64,000 bases of DNA from positions 60,600,741-60,664,740 of the forward strand of contig NC_083577.1 of NCBI RefSeq assembly GCF_027579695.1, written 5' to 3'. Positions 23,101 through 35,800 of this stretch are shown here, piece after piece. The stretch comes from Neoarius graeffei (taxonomy: Eukaryota; Chordata; Actinopteri; Siluriformes; Ariidae). The translations under genes and the position numbers were made by a program. Every line of letters starts with the position of its first letter. Position 1 is the first letter of the stretch. Under the pieces are notes generated by a model. The model ran no database searches and was not told the origin of the DNA. It was given only the letters and a program-made list of their open reading frames with translations.

Positions 23101-26100
23101 GATCCTCTTCCCATCTTTACTTCTGAGAGCTGCTGCCACTCCAAGATGCTCTTTTTACACCCAGTCATGTTAATGACCTATTGCCAATTGACCTAATGAG
23201 TTGCAATTTGGTCCTCCAGCTGTTCCTTTTTTGTACCTTTAACTTTTCCAGCCTCTTATTGCCCCTGTCCCAACTTTTTTGAGATGTGTTGCTGTCATGA
23301 AATTTCAAATGAGCCAATATTTGGCATGAAATTTCAAAATGTCTCACTTTCGACATTTGATATGTTGTCTATGTTCTATTGTGAATACAATATCAGTTTT
23401 TGAGATTTGTAAATTATTGCATTCCGTTTTTATTTACAATTTGTACTTTGTCCCAACTTTTTTGGAATTGGGGTTGTATAAGAAGAAGCAATTTACGTCT
23501 CTAGCTGTAGGTCAGCCTCAACCTCAGTGGTGTGGAAGGAGATCCTGGCAGTGCTCAGGATAATGTAAAACGTGACCTAAACATGCGTAGCATATTGTTC
23601 AGTCAGAATACACAATGAAGGAAACTATCCCGGTGTCTGAAATCGCTCACTCGTTCACTACTCCCTGTATAGGGAATTACTATATAGAGGACTATATAGT
23701 GAGCTCATTGGTAAAATGAAAAAAAAACAACAACAACATACTTTCGGACACTACTCTGTCGCGCTGGTATTTACGTCATTACTGTCGCACAATTAAAACG
23801 TGCCATATCAGTCGGCTGGTGGGTATTCAAAATAATAAATACATGCATGTATTTTTGTGATATTATACTGAGCGTATTTCCCACATTAATAAATACAAAG
23901 TACCTCCATCTTTCAGTTCTTTTAAAATCAAGGCTGAATACTTTCTTCTTTGCCGCTGCCTTTTATTAAATCAAATTTGAGACTTTTAATTTGATTTCTT
24001 TCAGCGCAACCGCAGTGCATGATGGGATATATTGCTTTGGTTAGTGACCATCGGTTGTACACTACTTTTCGTGATGCATTGTGGGATACTTTGAGTGCAC
24101 TATACAGGGTGTAAATAATCCTCACTAAGGTTTTGGACAGCACTACAAAATGGCGTCCTCACTATATAGTGCCCTATATAGTGAGTAGGGAGCGATTTCG
24201 GACACAGGGCATGTTTGAGTTCTAACACTCTTGAGTAAACTATCCTACCTCAGAATCTCTTCTGAATGGGTTCCCCAGTTCACAGTCTATTTGTGAACCA
24301 TTTTGATTGGCTGCACAGATCACGTGCTTGTCCTAATGAAAGTTAAAAAAAAAATTCTAATTATTGTCTCACTTTTTAGTCTTACAGAAAATTCCATTTT
24401 GTTGTTCTGTCTTTAGAACAGATACTCATATCAAAACATTTCATTTGCAAACCCAAATGATATTACTGAATGAAGCTCTGTGCCTTTGCTACTCACTGTA
24501 GTTTTCTGAGATCTGAACCCAGAGTATGAAAGCGTATCACCAAACCATCCTATTAGTTTGGCTTCATGAGCATCATCTCCATTTCTATTCTTCACTGTTA
24601 CCTCCAGAGCAATGTCCTTTTGGTCACTCAGAGATACCACTGCAATATCATTCTTCCTGTTCAACACAACAAAATATGAAAAAAGACTTGAACATCACTC
24701 AAAGGCACATCGAGACATACTGTATGTGGTTTGTTTTTTGCTTAAACCTTGATACTTACGTAGGTAATGGAGGAAATATGTCCTGGTTGGATTCTCTGTA
24801 ACAGAATCTGTATTGCAGCTGCACATTACTCTGACATATGTTGTCAGACCCACACCCCTCCTTTAGGAAGTTCACCTGAGACAAGAAATTGAAGAAGTTA
24901 TAGCTATGATTACATGCCATACACTCATACTCCTTTCTTCTGTGTTTTTTCATGATAATGTTGTTAGGAGTGAGTGAATGTAACTGAACTACTCGTAATG
25001 CATCTTAATGAATTCTTGTTTTCTTTCTCATATACGATCACTTTTTGAAGAGTTTATTTAAAGTTAGACCACCTTTTGATTTCGTAAAATCTGTGAAATT
25101 TAGTTTCCTCTGAAATTTGGTCATTGTAATATATGTTTATTTCTGTAATATCTCACAAAATATCAGGCCATTCTGTGGCTGGGAAGTTATTTAATTTGAG
25201 GGGATTCCCGAGCAAATAATGTGCATGAAATCGCTCGCTTCGCACAGTCAAGCAGACAGAGGAAGTCCGTGTGCACATGTGTAGGTTTACCACCTTCTTC
25301 TTCTTCTTTTGGGTTTTACGGCAGCTGGCATCCACAGTGTTGCATTACTGCCATCTACAGGTTTACCTTTGACCGTGCACTGACAGTTACATCATTCTGT
25401 CGCTAAACGAACAGCTGATCGCACCGAGGTGCTCGCTGACCGCCGATATTTATTAGTTTGGTCCTGCGTTTCCCTTCCTTTGCAACATGATGTCTTTTCT
25501 TCTCGCTTTCCGTTACTGTGGTCGGTTTTTCACGTTTCATTCGCATACTCACGTCCTCCATTTTTCTCTCCTGTTTCAAATTTGTATCCCACAATTCCTT
25601 GCATGAACGGGGAAAGTCCACCACATGATGCATGACGTAGTGTCTTGAATTGGGTCATGGTAAAGCAGGAAAAAAATAGTGGAGAATTTAAGGCCACATG
25701 GCCCTAAATTCATTAATTGTTCTATTTTAAAATAATAATAAAATTGGAAGTCTGTGATTTGAATTCAGTAGCTTTTGGTCCACGAAACAAAAATAATTGG
25801 GTGTCAGGGAAAATTCTTTTTATGACCTACACTTGAAAAATCTGAAAGGCAGTCTATGTTAACGTTTTAATATTTTATGTAACGCCTCTACATACTTACT
25901 TCAATGCTGGTCTTGCTTGGAATATTCGAGTTCAGTACAGGCACCAGCTCTGGTAGTGAGGCTGGACTTTTTCCTCTCTTAGCACCCTCAATGGTGCAGG
26001 ACACCTCAATGGGGATTGCTCTCAACTTATCTTTGATGTTCTCCTGAGAAAGAAGATTTCAACATTCATTATACATAATATGTCTCATTAAACAAGCAGT

Positions 26101-29100
26101 TCAGCCTAAAATAAAACTTGCACATACTAAACTGGTTGTTATGTTTTTTTATTTAGTACCAACATGAGCCTCATAGCGGGCGACACGGTGGTGTAGTGGT
26201 TAGCGCTGTCGCCTCACAACAAGAAGGTCCGGGTTCGAGCCCCGTGGCCGGCGAGGGCCTTTCTGTGTGGAGTTTGCATGTTCTCCCCGTGTCCGCGTGG
26301 GTTTCCTCCGGGTGCTCCGGTTTCCCCCACAGTCCAAAGACATGCAGGTTAAGGCCCGGTCACACAGCACTCCGCGTCTATATCACGTACAAAAAGATAC
26401 AAAAATCTCGTGGTCGTAAGTGGTAATTTTTGGTCAATTTTGGCTTTGCCGTGCTTTGTACGGGGTATGGCCGTCGGCGGCTGTTTCACTGCTGCAGCAC
26501 TGCCAAATCACGGGTAACCGCGGCTCAGCGTCGTTGGAAGAGCGGCTTGCTGCGCATATAAAAGCGGTAGGATATGTTGAGCCTGTATCAGTTGGTTCTG
26601 TTGGTGCTGGAGCATTAAGATGAGGACATCACAGCGTTGAGGGTTCATGTTCACTCCTTGACATTTAGACTGCAAGTGCCGAGGTCTCAGAAAATTACGG
26701 TATTTACATGCCGCAAATCAGAAGTGATGCAGAAGTGATTAGACAGTGATCAATCGAATTTAGAACTTGTTTGAGACGTCGTTTAACGGGCTTAGACAGT
26801 GCTATGTACGCGGAAAAATCCATTTCTCAGTGATAAGCCGCTAAACACACGCTATATCCCGTGATACCAACGCGTAACACCCGTCCGATGACCGTGCTCT
26901 GCCCGTGATAGACCGCCAAACTTTCGCGTCTTACCACGTCTCCCCAAGTTTTAATAACGGCCGGGACACTGATTATCACGTGTTTTTCACGTGTGTTGCA
27001 CGTCTTTACCACGTGTGCCGGCCGTGGTTGTCCGCGGTCTAAAGTTTTGAGCAGTCCAAAACTTTTTGCCGCGTCCGACGCCGTTCCGATTTTCCCCTGC
27101 GTCCTGTCACGTCTGTATATCGACTGTAACACGTCTTAACTTCGACATCAACACGAACAACATCGTCTGCTTCACGGGAGAGCACTTTTTGACGGGTTTT
27201 GGCCGTGATAAAGCCGTAAAGCGCTGTGTGACCGGGCCTTTAGGTTAACTGGTGACTCTAAATTGACCGTAGGAGTGAATGTGAGTGTGAATGGTTGTCT
27301 GTGTCTATGTGTCAGCCCTGTGATGACCTGGCGACTTGTCCAGGGTGTACCCCGCCTTTCGCCCGTAGTCAGCTGGGATAGGCTCCAGCTTGCCTGCGAC
27401 CCTGTCGAACAGGATAAAGCGGCTAGAGATAATGAGATGAGATGAGCCTCATAGCGCTTGTGCAGATCTGAGGAAGCATACATGCACCTCAAAATATTTT
27501 GGCTATATTTAAATATAGTTTATTTTTGTCCACACAATTCCTTTTAAAGGTCTTGATACCACAGCACCATTGAATGCTCAGTTATGACTGGGCATGGGAT
27601 GTCGATTAATTAACAATCATTCAACAAAGGCAAAGTGAATATCATTGATTATTATAATGTACATACAGGACACTTTTTTGATGGAATAAAAACATTTATT
27701 TTTTTCGCGGTCCAAATCCTGCGCTCTGATTGGCTGGCGAGCGGGTCCGTATCCTACGATATGGACCCCAGTTACGGACCCCGGTTACGGACCTCTGGCG
27801 ACTCGCTCATTCACAACAACAACAAACATAGTAGCATTTTTTGTCAACATTGATCTTTTTTTCATAAGATTTATTTATAATATCAAAATCTTATAAATTT
27901 TTGCCAGCATTTCTCAGTATAATAGCATTAATTTTAAAGCATGGATAGCGATAACGACAGTGTTCACAGCGAAAGCGAGTTTTACTACCCTGAGGAAGAA
28001 GAAATAAAATAAAACATTTCAGGAGAAAGCTAAAACCTGTAATTTGCTAACACCGAGCAAAAACATGGCTGAATCCTGAATGACTCCTGTTTGTATAAAT
28101 AGGGGACTACACAGGCGGCAAAATGTAGTTTTTTCCTGCCATGGAAGTGCACTTGTATACCGAGGAGGAAGCTATTTGCATTACAGCCGTGAATGAGGAT
28201 TCAAAATAGCATTAATTTTACAGCATGGATAGTGATAACGACAGTGTTCACAGCGAAAGCGAGTTTTACTACCCTGAGGAAGACAAAATTAAAGAAAACA
28301 TTTCAGGAGAAAGCTAAAAACCTGTAACTTGCTAATGCCAAGCAAAAACATGGCTGAATCCTGAATGACTCCTATTTGTATAAATAGGGGACTACATAGG
28401 CGGCAAAATGTAGTTTTTTTCCTGCCATGGAAGTGCACTTGTATACTGAGGAGGAAGCAATTTGCATTACAGCCGTGAATGAGGATTCAAAATGGCGGCT
28501 CGGCTCGGTTTTCCCTTTCGGTCGCTCTCGTTTTCTGTTAGAATTTGGTAAAGAAAAAAATAAATATATCATTTACCAGCTTAAGGTCGGTCAGTATGGT
28601 GAAGTACTGTGACCTCGGCCTTGAATACTGACCTCGGCCCTTTCAAGACCTCGGTCACGGTATTTCATGATACTGACCTCCCAGCTGGTAAATAACATGT
28701 ATTCTGTTCCCTTCTAGCGGGTTTCATTCACTTGGTTTGATAGCATATCGCTTATCCTACATATATTACGTCCCTCTACCCAATGGAAAATGAGCCTGCA
28801 ATATTGTTACAATATTGCACATTGTCAGGACAACACGACATCGGAGACGTAAAACTTCCGTGCTAGTGAGCGACTGTGACAATTTGTAAACAAACATGGG
28901 CGACAGGTTTCCTTCATTAAAAACGGAAGATTTTGAGAGAATTTTGGCTGCTAGGTCACTCCGTTGTGTGTAATTGTCGATGATGATTTTAAAAGTACCT
29001 AAGTAAATTACACAGGGAAATGAATACTTAAATATGAGTGAAAAATACTGTAGTGAGCATGCGTGGAAGAAGAGTCTGGAGACAGAAATCCTAGTTTCTC

Positions 29101-29808
29101 GGTCGTTAGCCTGTGCTACTTGTTCTCCATAACATTGCTTTAGGGCAGCATGGTGGTGCAGTGGTTAGCATTGTTGACTCATAGCAAGAAGGTTCTGGGT
29201 TCAAGCTCAGCATGTGTGGAGTTTGCATGTTCTCCCCATGTCTGTGTGGGTGTCCTCCGGGTGCCCCGGTTTCCCCCACAGTTCAAAGACATGCAGTTAG
29301 GTTAACATGGGGCGGCCTTGGGCTGAAGTGCCTTTGAGCAAGACACCAAACCCCCAACTGCTCCCCGGGTGGTGAAGCATAGCTGCCCACTGCTCTGGGT
29401 ATGTGTGTGTGCTCATTGCTCACTTGTGTGTGAGTGTGTGTGCATGTGCGTGTTCACTGCTTCAGATGGGTTCAATGCAGAGGATGAATTTCACTGTGCT
29501 TTGAGTGTACATGTGACAAATAAAGGCTTTTTCTTCTTCTTTATTAGCATTCACTAACACTACTGATGAATGCTACCCCGGCTGGAAGGAGACTGCACTG
29601 CCATGCTGATGAAAGCTACACCGGCTGGAAAGTGACTGCTTACTCACTAACTCGTGGGTAAGCTAGCATTGGCCTTCGCTAACACTACTGATGAATGCTA
29701 TACCGGCTGGAAGGTGACTTCACTGCCACTCTAACAGCACCAACTTGCAGGTAAGCTAGCATTGGCCTTTGAGAATGCTGATATGCTGATATAAAGAGAG
29801 TGTGTATG

Positions 29809-29848
<40 letters not shown>

Positions 29849-32800
29849 TTGGCTGACTTTTTTCGTGGTATATCAAATATATTCCATTCAGCTAGCATGA
29901 TATTGAACTCATCTTTGACTCATTCAGTATCATGTTAGCTGAATGGAATATATCTGACAGACCACTCAAAGCCAGCCAATATTAATTAAATAATAACCGA
30001 GACAAAGTTGAAGTTACTACTGACCGATATTCACTGATCCTGAGGTGGATATCTGCTTTAGTATAAATATTCAGGTAATTATTTAAAAACACTTTAAAAA
30101 ATCATATTAAAAAATAATTTATTTCAAACTTCAAAAGCGGCATGCAAATGTAACAATGGCACACGCAGACTTGTATCACTTATCTATGCCGACTCACATA
30201 AAATACTTTATTTTGACATAGATAAAATAAATCACAATTCCACTTTACCTTTGAATAGTTTTAGACCAAACTTCATAGCACCTTTAGTGCTTTTAGGAAC
30301 AGCGTTTTCTTTCATAATTTCTAATTCTTCTTCACTTATGGTGACCAAGCGATTGGCCGCCATTTTGCTGAGTCGCTTGAGATGATTATTGAGAAATAGT
30401 CCAAATTTCTCGACCAATCAATGTGCACGATTTTCTATAATCAGCTGCAGGCCCGCCGACAGGAGGGGACAAATGGGTATGTTGTCCCGGGCCCAGGAAT
30501 GGGGAGGGCCCAGAACTGGGCTCTCATGAAGTTGCGATTAAATTATTTTATTTCATTTCAAAATGTGTTGATTTGGGGGAGAAATGTGCTATATTTGCAT
30601 TCAATAAATGATTTCTAGATCTTTTGCCTTTATTGTCTTTGAAAAAGGCGTCAAGAACCCCCTACCACCCCTAATGCAAAAATGGTTTTGTCTGACTCTT
30701 TGATTAAGGGGAAAAAACGACATCGTTCGATCACAGCGCTTCGACAATCAGCGTGCGTGCCATTTGCCAACATGCACAAGTCAGGAGCACAGAAAAGAAA
30801 AGAAAAGAAAAGAGAGGAAGAAACCAAGAGACTCAGGGGCTCACTGCATAAATATTTTAAAAAAGATTCGGATGATGCAGCAGGTACTAGCAAAGGCAGT
30901 GGGGCAGCTGAGCCAGGTAAGACACAGCCAACTTTTTCCAGCCCCGTAAAGTAACCACAACCAAGGCACGCGCGGCACGCAATTCATGTTACAAACGAGG
31001 GGAGAGCAAGTCACACTGAACACCATATCAAACGCACAGGGCATTGAATCATTTCATAACCACAACGGCTTAATAACATTGTGTTTCATATATCTGATTG
31101 AAGCTAAGAATATTCACATTAGCCCGCAATCATATCCCACCGTTTCTTGAGCGGTGTGTTCTTCTCTGCTTTTCACACTGGACAGTACGCATGCACAGTA
31201 TACTATGTTCACCCCCAGCCCTGCCCGAAATCCCCCGTCCATCGCTGCTCCTTCAAGAGCACCCCAATCGCGTGATTATAGTAGACTATCCACGAGTTTA
31301 GGAAGGCATTGCGGGGGCTGTCGCATGCAGGCTTGGGGCGTAACGGAATACATTTAATGGCGTTCGGTTAAAGGATACAAAATAACAGTAACCGCTTATT
31401 CCGTTACAGTACAGGGGGGAAAGATTCAGTGAAATTGGGGATTACTTCACAGGATCACAATGTGTGTGAGGTTGCTGGTTTTGGGCTTTTTTTTCAAGCC
31501 TATAAGAGAGGTGGGTGTGTGTGTGTGGGTTGGCCCGGGGGGGCCCATTCAGAGCATTTTGTCCCGGGCCCAGCCAAAGCTGTCAGCGGCCCTGATCAGC
31601 TGTGCATTCATACTAATTTCCTATAACAGCAGCTCTGACAATATAGTGCAGACTTCAAGGTTTTTATTAATGTGTTTGTTCTAATATGTTGTGGTTTCTG
31701 TAGTAACAACTTGTAAAGCGACCTTGGGTATGGGAAAGGCGCTATATAAATTCAACTGATTATTATTTATTTTATTATAACTTACACAGCAATTTGTATA
31801 GCAAACGCTCCTTATAAATGTCACTGTTGGTATGTTTTCTAAAAGGAGGTGTTTATTTAGCCTTTTTTGGAAGGAGTCTCAAATGTCAGTGCCAGTGTAT
31901 AAAAGTCACAGGTAAAGCTGTAACTTTGAAAGTTTCCTGTAGGAAATTGTAATCATTGGTTAATTGCTGTGTAAGATTGCTGGAAAATGGCGGTACGGTG
32001 CTGTAGTGGTTAGCACTGTCACCTCACAGCAAAAAGGTTCTGGGTTCGAGCCCAGTGGCTGACAGGGGCCTTTCTGTGCGGAGTTTGTATGTTCTCCTCG
32101 TGTTTGTGTGGGTTTCCTCCAGGTGCTCCGGTTTCCCCCACAGTCCAAATACATGCAGGTTAGGCTAATTGGATGACTCTAAATTGACCGTATTGTAGGT
32201 GTGAATGTGAGTGTGAATGGTTGTTTCTATGTGTCAGCCCTGTGATGATCTGGCGACTTGTCCAGGATGTACCCTGCATCTTGCCCATAGTCAGCTGGGA
32301 TAGGCTCCAGCTTGCCTGCGACCCTGCACAGGATAAGCGGTTACGGATAATGGATGGACGGATGTTGCTGGAAAATAATCTACTTTGGATTATTTAATCC
32401 ACTTTGTTGATTATTTTCCTAAAATGTCCAGTCCTTTTATTTCTGTACTTAATGATCTGACTGACTATTTGTGAGGGGCTGACAGCAAAAACAATACCAG
32501 ACAGCCTAGATTATACAAAATACGACAAATTAGAAGATAAGAGTAAAATATACCAGAGAATATATTGGTCTCTGTTTCATTAAGTTTAATAAAAGCATGC
32601 TTAGTATAACTGTAATTTGAAGCTTTCTATTAGACTCGTGGATGATAGCAAGTACCTGCAGTTGGAGTTTGACTTTGTGGCAAGTTTTCTTGTTCTGGCC
32701 TCTTAGCTCTAGCGTGCCTGTAGACTGGAAGTCTTGATCTGTTGGCTTTTTATCCAGGAAGGACACTCTAGAGTGCAACCCCTGCTTTCTGCGTTGTGAC

Positions 32801-35800
32801 TCTGTCTCAAGTATGTACGAAATGGCTGCATGGGCATACACATAACATTTGTGTTTTAGTGTTGCATCAGCTCACGATGCATTTTGGAAATATATGAAAT
32901 GCTAAAATGTAGACATCATTAAAGTTTTACAGTGAGTGAACATCTGATTAATATTTAATGTACTTGGTGAGTATCAGCGATTACACTGTAATTATAAGTA
33001 GAAGTTGCAGACTTACTCAATTTGGGGTTGTAAGTAGCAGGATTTGCTTTATAGGTAAAGCAGACTTCAACATTCAAACTGCGAATAACAAATTGCATAA
33101 ATACTAATGACAAAGACACACGGAAACAGTAACAGTAATCACTAATTAGTAAGGAAAAAGTATCGCCCAAAATTATACACGTTTATCATTTAAAAACAAC
33201 AAGTAACAGTTAAGTATCTTACCAAATACTATTTCCACATGTTTTCTTTGTCAGGTCAATTTCCTTTGGTGTAACCTTGATTTCCTTCTTTATGCTGATG
33301 ACAGGTCTGGCCCTGAATTTAATTCAATTTGATTATAATTCAGTTTTTCTAGTGAGAGGAAATCGATGAGTGATTATTTGTGAAGAATATATTAATACCT
33401 GTACACAAACACGGCATCAGACAGAGATCCAACGGCAAGATCTGGGTAGAAGTTGTCGTCCAAGTCCATGTTCCCAGCCAATGAATAGCCAAACATGTTT
33501 ATGCCATGAGGTCTACCTTCCAGAATCTGTAATAGGTAAAAAGACATGTCAGTGCTGACGTGTTTACCGTATAGTGAGTACCAAAGCTATATTTACTATT
33601 TAAAAAAAAAAACTAAAATTGGAAAAATGATGGTACAAATCTTTGCACATTATTACAAAATTATCGAAATTGCCCAAGATTGTCCATCTGTCTGTTCTTT
33701 ATAATCATAATGGTGTTTTGCTCTCACAGATTATATCCATTATGAAAGCCCATATACAGCAAAATAGCGAGAGGCAGTGGAATCAGAGGGCAGAGATTCA
33801 GAGAGGAGAAGCGAGAGAGGGGAATAATTCTTGACCTGAGCTGGTTTGGTGTTAATGCCATAAACTGATCCATGATAGATGTACACTCTACCAGAGCCTG
33901 CATCTGCATAAGGAGCACCAACTGCAATATCTGGCAGAGACAAGGGACAATTATGAGTGTCAGACTATGCCTAAAAATATAAACTGGCTCACAAAACACA
34001 ACAAAATACTGTATGTGTAAACATAATACATAATGATATACTGCAGGGGCATAAATGTAAATAACGTGTACAATTTTCTTTACTTTGGCAGCATATGTAA
34101 GCTACTGTCTTACTTTCTAAGATATGTAAGGCTACTATCACACTGTCTCGTATCTTGCCACGCCAGTGGCGTGTGGGTCAAACGCCAAGAAATGAGGCGT
34201 GTTTTGCCCAAAATTAAAGTCCTGTGACATACACAGCATACATGTGACGTTTCTGTGGCGTATCTGGGGTTTGTATGGGGTTCAAAGGACGTAAAGTTAT
34301 GGTGTACTGAGGCGTATGTGCGGCGTATGATGCGCGGCGTATGATGTGCTGCCATGGCGTTTCGTTCTTATGTGTGACGTTGCTGTGGCATTCACAGGTG
34401 GGTATAAAAGGGGGCCCCATGCTGCATTTGTTGTCACAGTCAAGAAAGCATCACGCCAGCGAAGAAGTCAAGACCCAAGAAGGGCGAGGGAAGACATCAG
34501 CCACATCCACCCAGGCAGCCCCGGAGTCACCTTCATCAGACACGTCAACTAAAGCGTTCGCATGGCATAACAGGTGTTCGAGCAATGTTCCCACTGTGTC
34601 ACTGTTGCATAGCTTTCGTTTTTATGGCATACATGTGATGCATGTATTGACGTATCAAAGCTGCTATTAGGTACGTAAGCTGGTGATGCTGTGACATTCC
34701 TTTCTTACTGCCACGTATCCTGATACGCCGTACATACGAAAGGCTGAAACGCCAATGTGTGAACCAAGCATAAGGAATAAAACATGACTATGGCATGCTG
34801 TCATGGGAAATAATCAAGAATGTGGTGGTGTGATGCAGCCCAACATAAAGCAGGTATCTCCAACAACCAGAGGTTGATCATTTTTCAACAGCAACACCTC
34901 CCCAAAGTGTGTTATTCCTCTTTTAACACATTAACTTGCAAATGATTCAAATTTGTATTTATTAATGAACATGTAATTTTTTTACCATTTATAGTTACAG
35001 TTAATGTTGTGGAGCATCTGTGTTCCTGTTATAACTTATAACAGCTATTTTAAAAAAGAAGAAAAAGACAAAAAAAACTGCAGTTTGTGATGTTAGAAAC
35101 AAACTGGAAAGCACAAAGTTCTCTGTTCTTACTGACCATTATAAATTGCTGACAACTGAGACTCTTTCCATAAATGATATATAAACATCTCTTTACAGAA
35201 AGCTTCATAATATCAAGAAGCCAAGCCAAGAAGCCTTTATGTGTCATACGTACACTCAAGCACAGACTTAAGCACATAGTGAAATGTTTCCTCTGCATTT
35301 ATCCCATCTGAAGCAGTGAACACACACATACACACACAAGTGAGCAAAGAGCACACACACATACCCAGAGCAGTGGGTAGCTATGCTACAGCGCCCGGGG
35401 AACAGTTGTGGGTTAGCTGCCTTGCTCAAGGGCACTTCAGCCCAACCTCAGGCCATGGCTGCTCCATGTTAACCTAACCACATGTCTTTGGACTGTGGGG
35501 GAAACTGGAGCACCCGGAGGAAACCCACGAAGACACAGGAGAACATGCAAACTCCACACAGAAAGGCCCCCGTCAGCCACTGGACTTGAACCCAGAACCT
35601 TCTTACTGTGAGGCGACAGTGCTAACCACTACACCGCTGTGCCGCCAATATCAATGAAGCTACGTATTTCTTTATTAAATAACACATTATTTTAAAATCT
35701 GGTCATTGGTCTTAGATTATGTGGAGCATCAGCCAAGTAGGTTCTACTGTAGAAACTGTAACATATTAGAACAAGTGCATTACTATAACCCTGTGGCTTG

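Larger units (their letters stand above)
21337..23476 (-). mobile_element. Tc1-like transposon, interrupted sister of the 56152 copy
   Basis: The termini caaccccgattccaaaaaag are flanked by TA. The minus strand encodes an almost identical transposase in two pieces, 22900-23168 and 21557-22327. The frame is split by an insertion at 22366-22897. The catalytic pieces [16 protein letters not shown] and [11 protein letters not shown] remain. It lies in ITGA6 intron 17. Confidence 0.93.

Noticed and set aside
25403-25633. A 76-residue basic frame ([13 protein letters not shown])
   Set aside because: It lies inside a TTAA-flanked non-autonomous element and is broken in the other two copies.
34341-34670. 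A 109-residue frame
   Set aside because: It falls within a word-repeat element, has no recognisable domain and poor boundaries.
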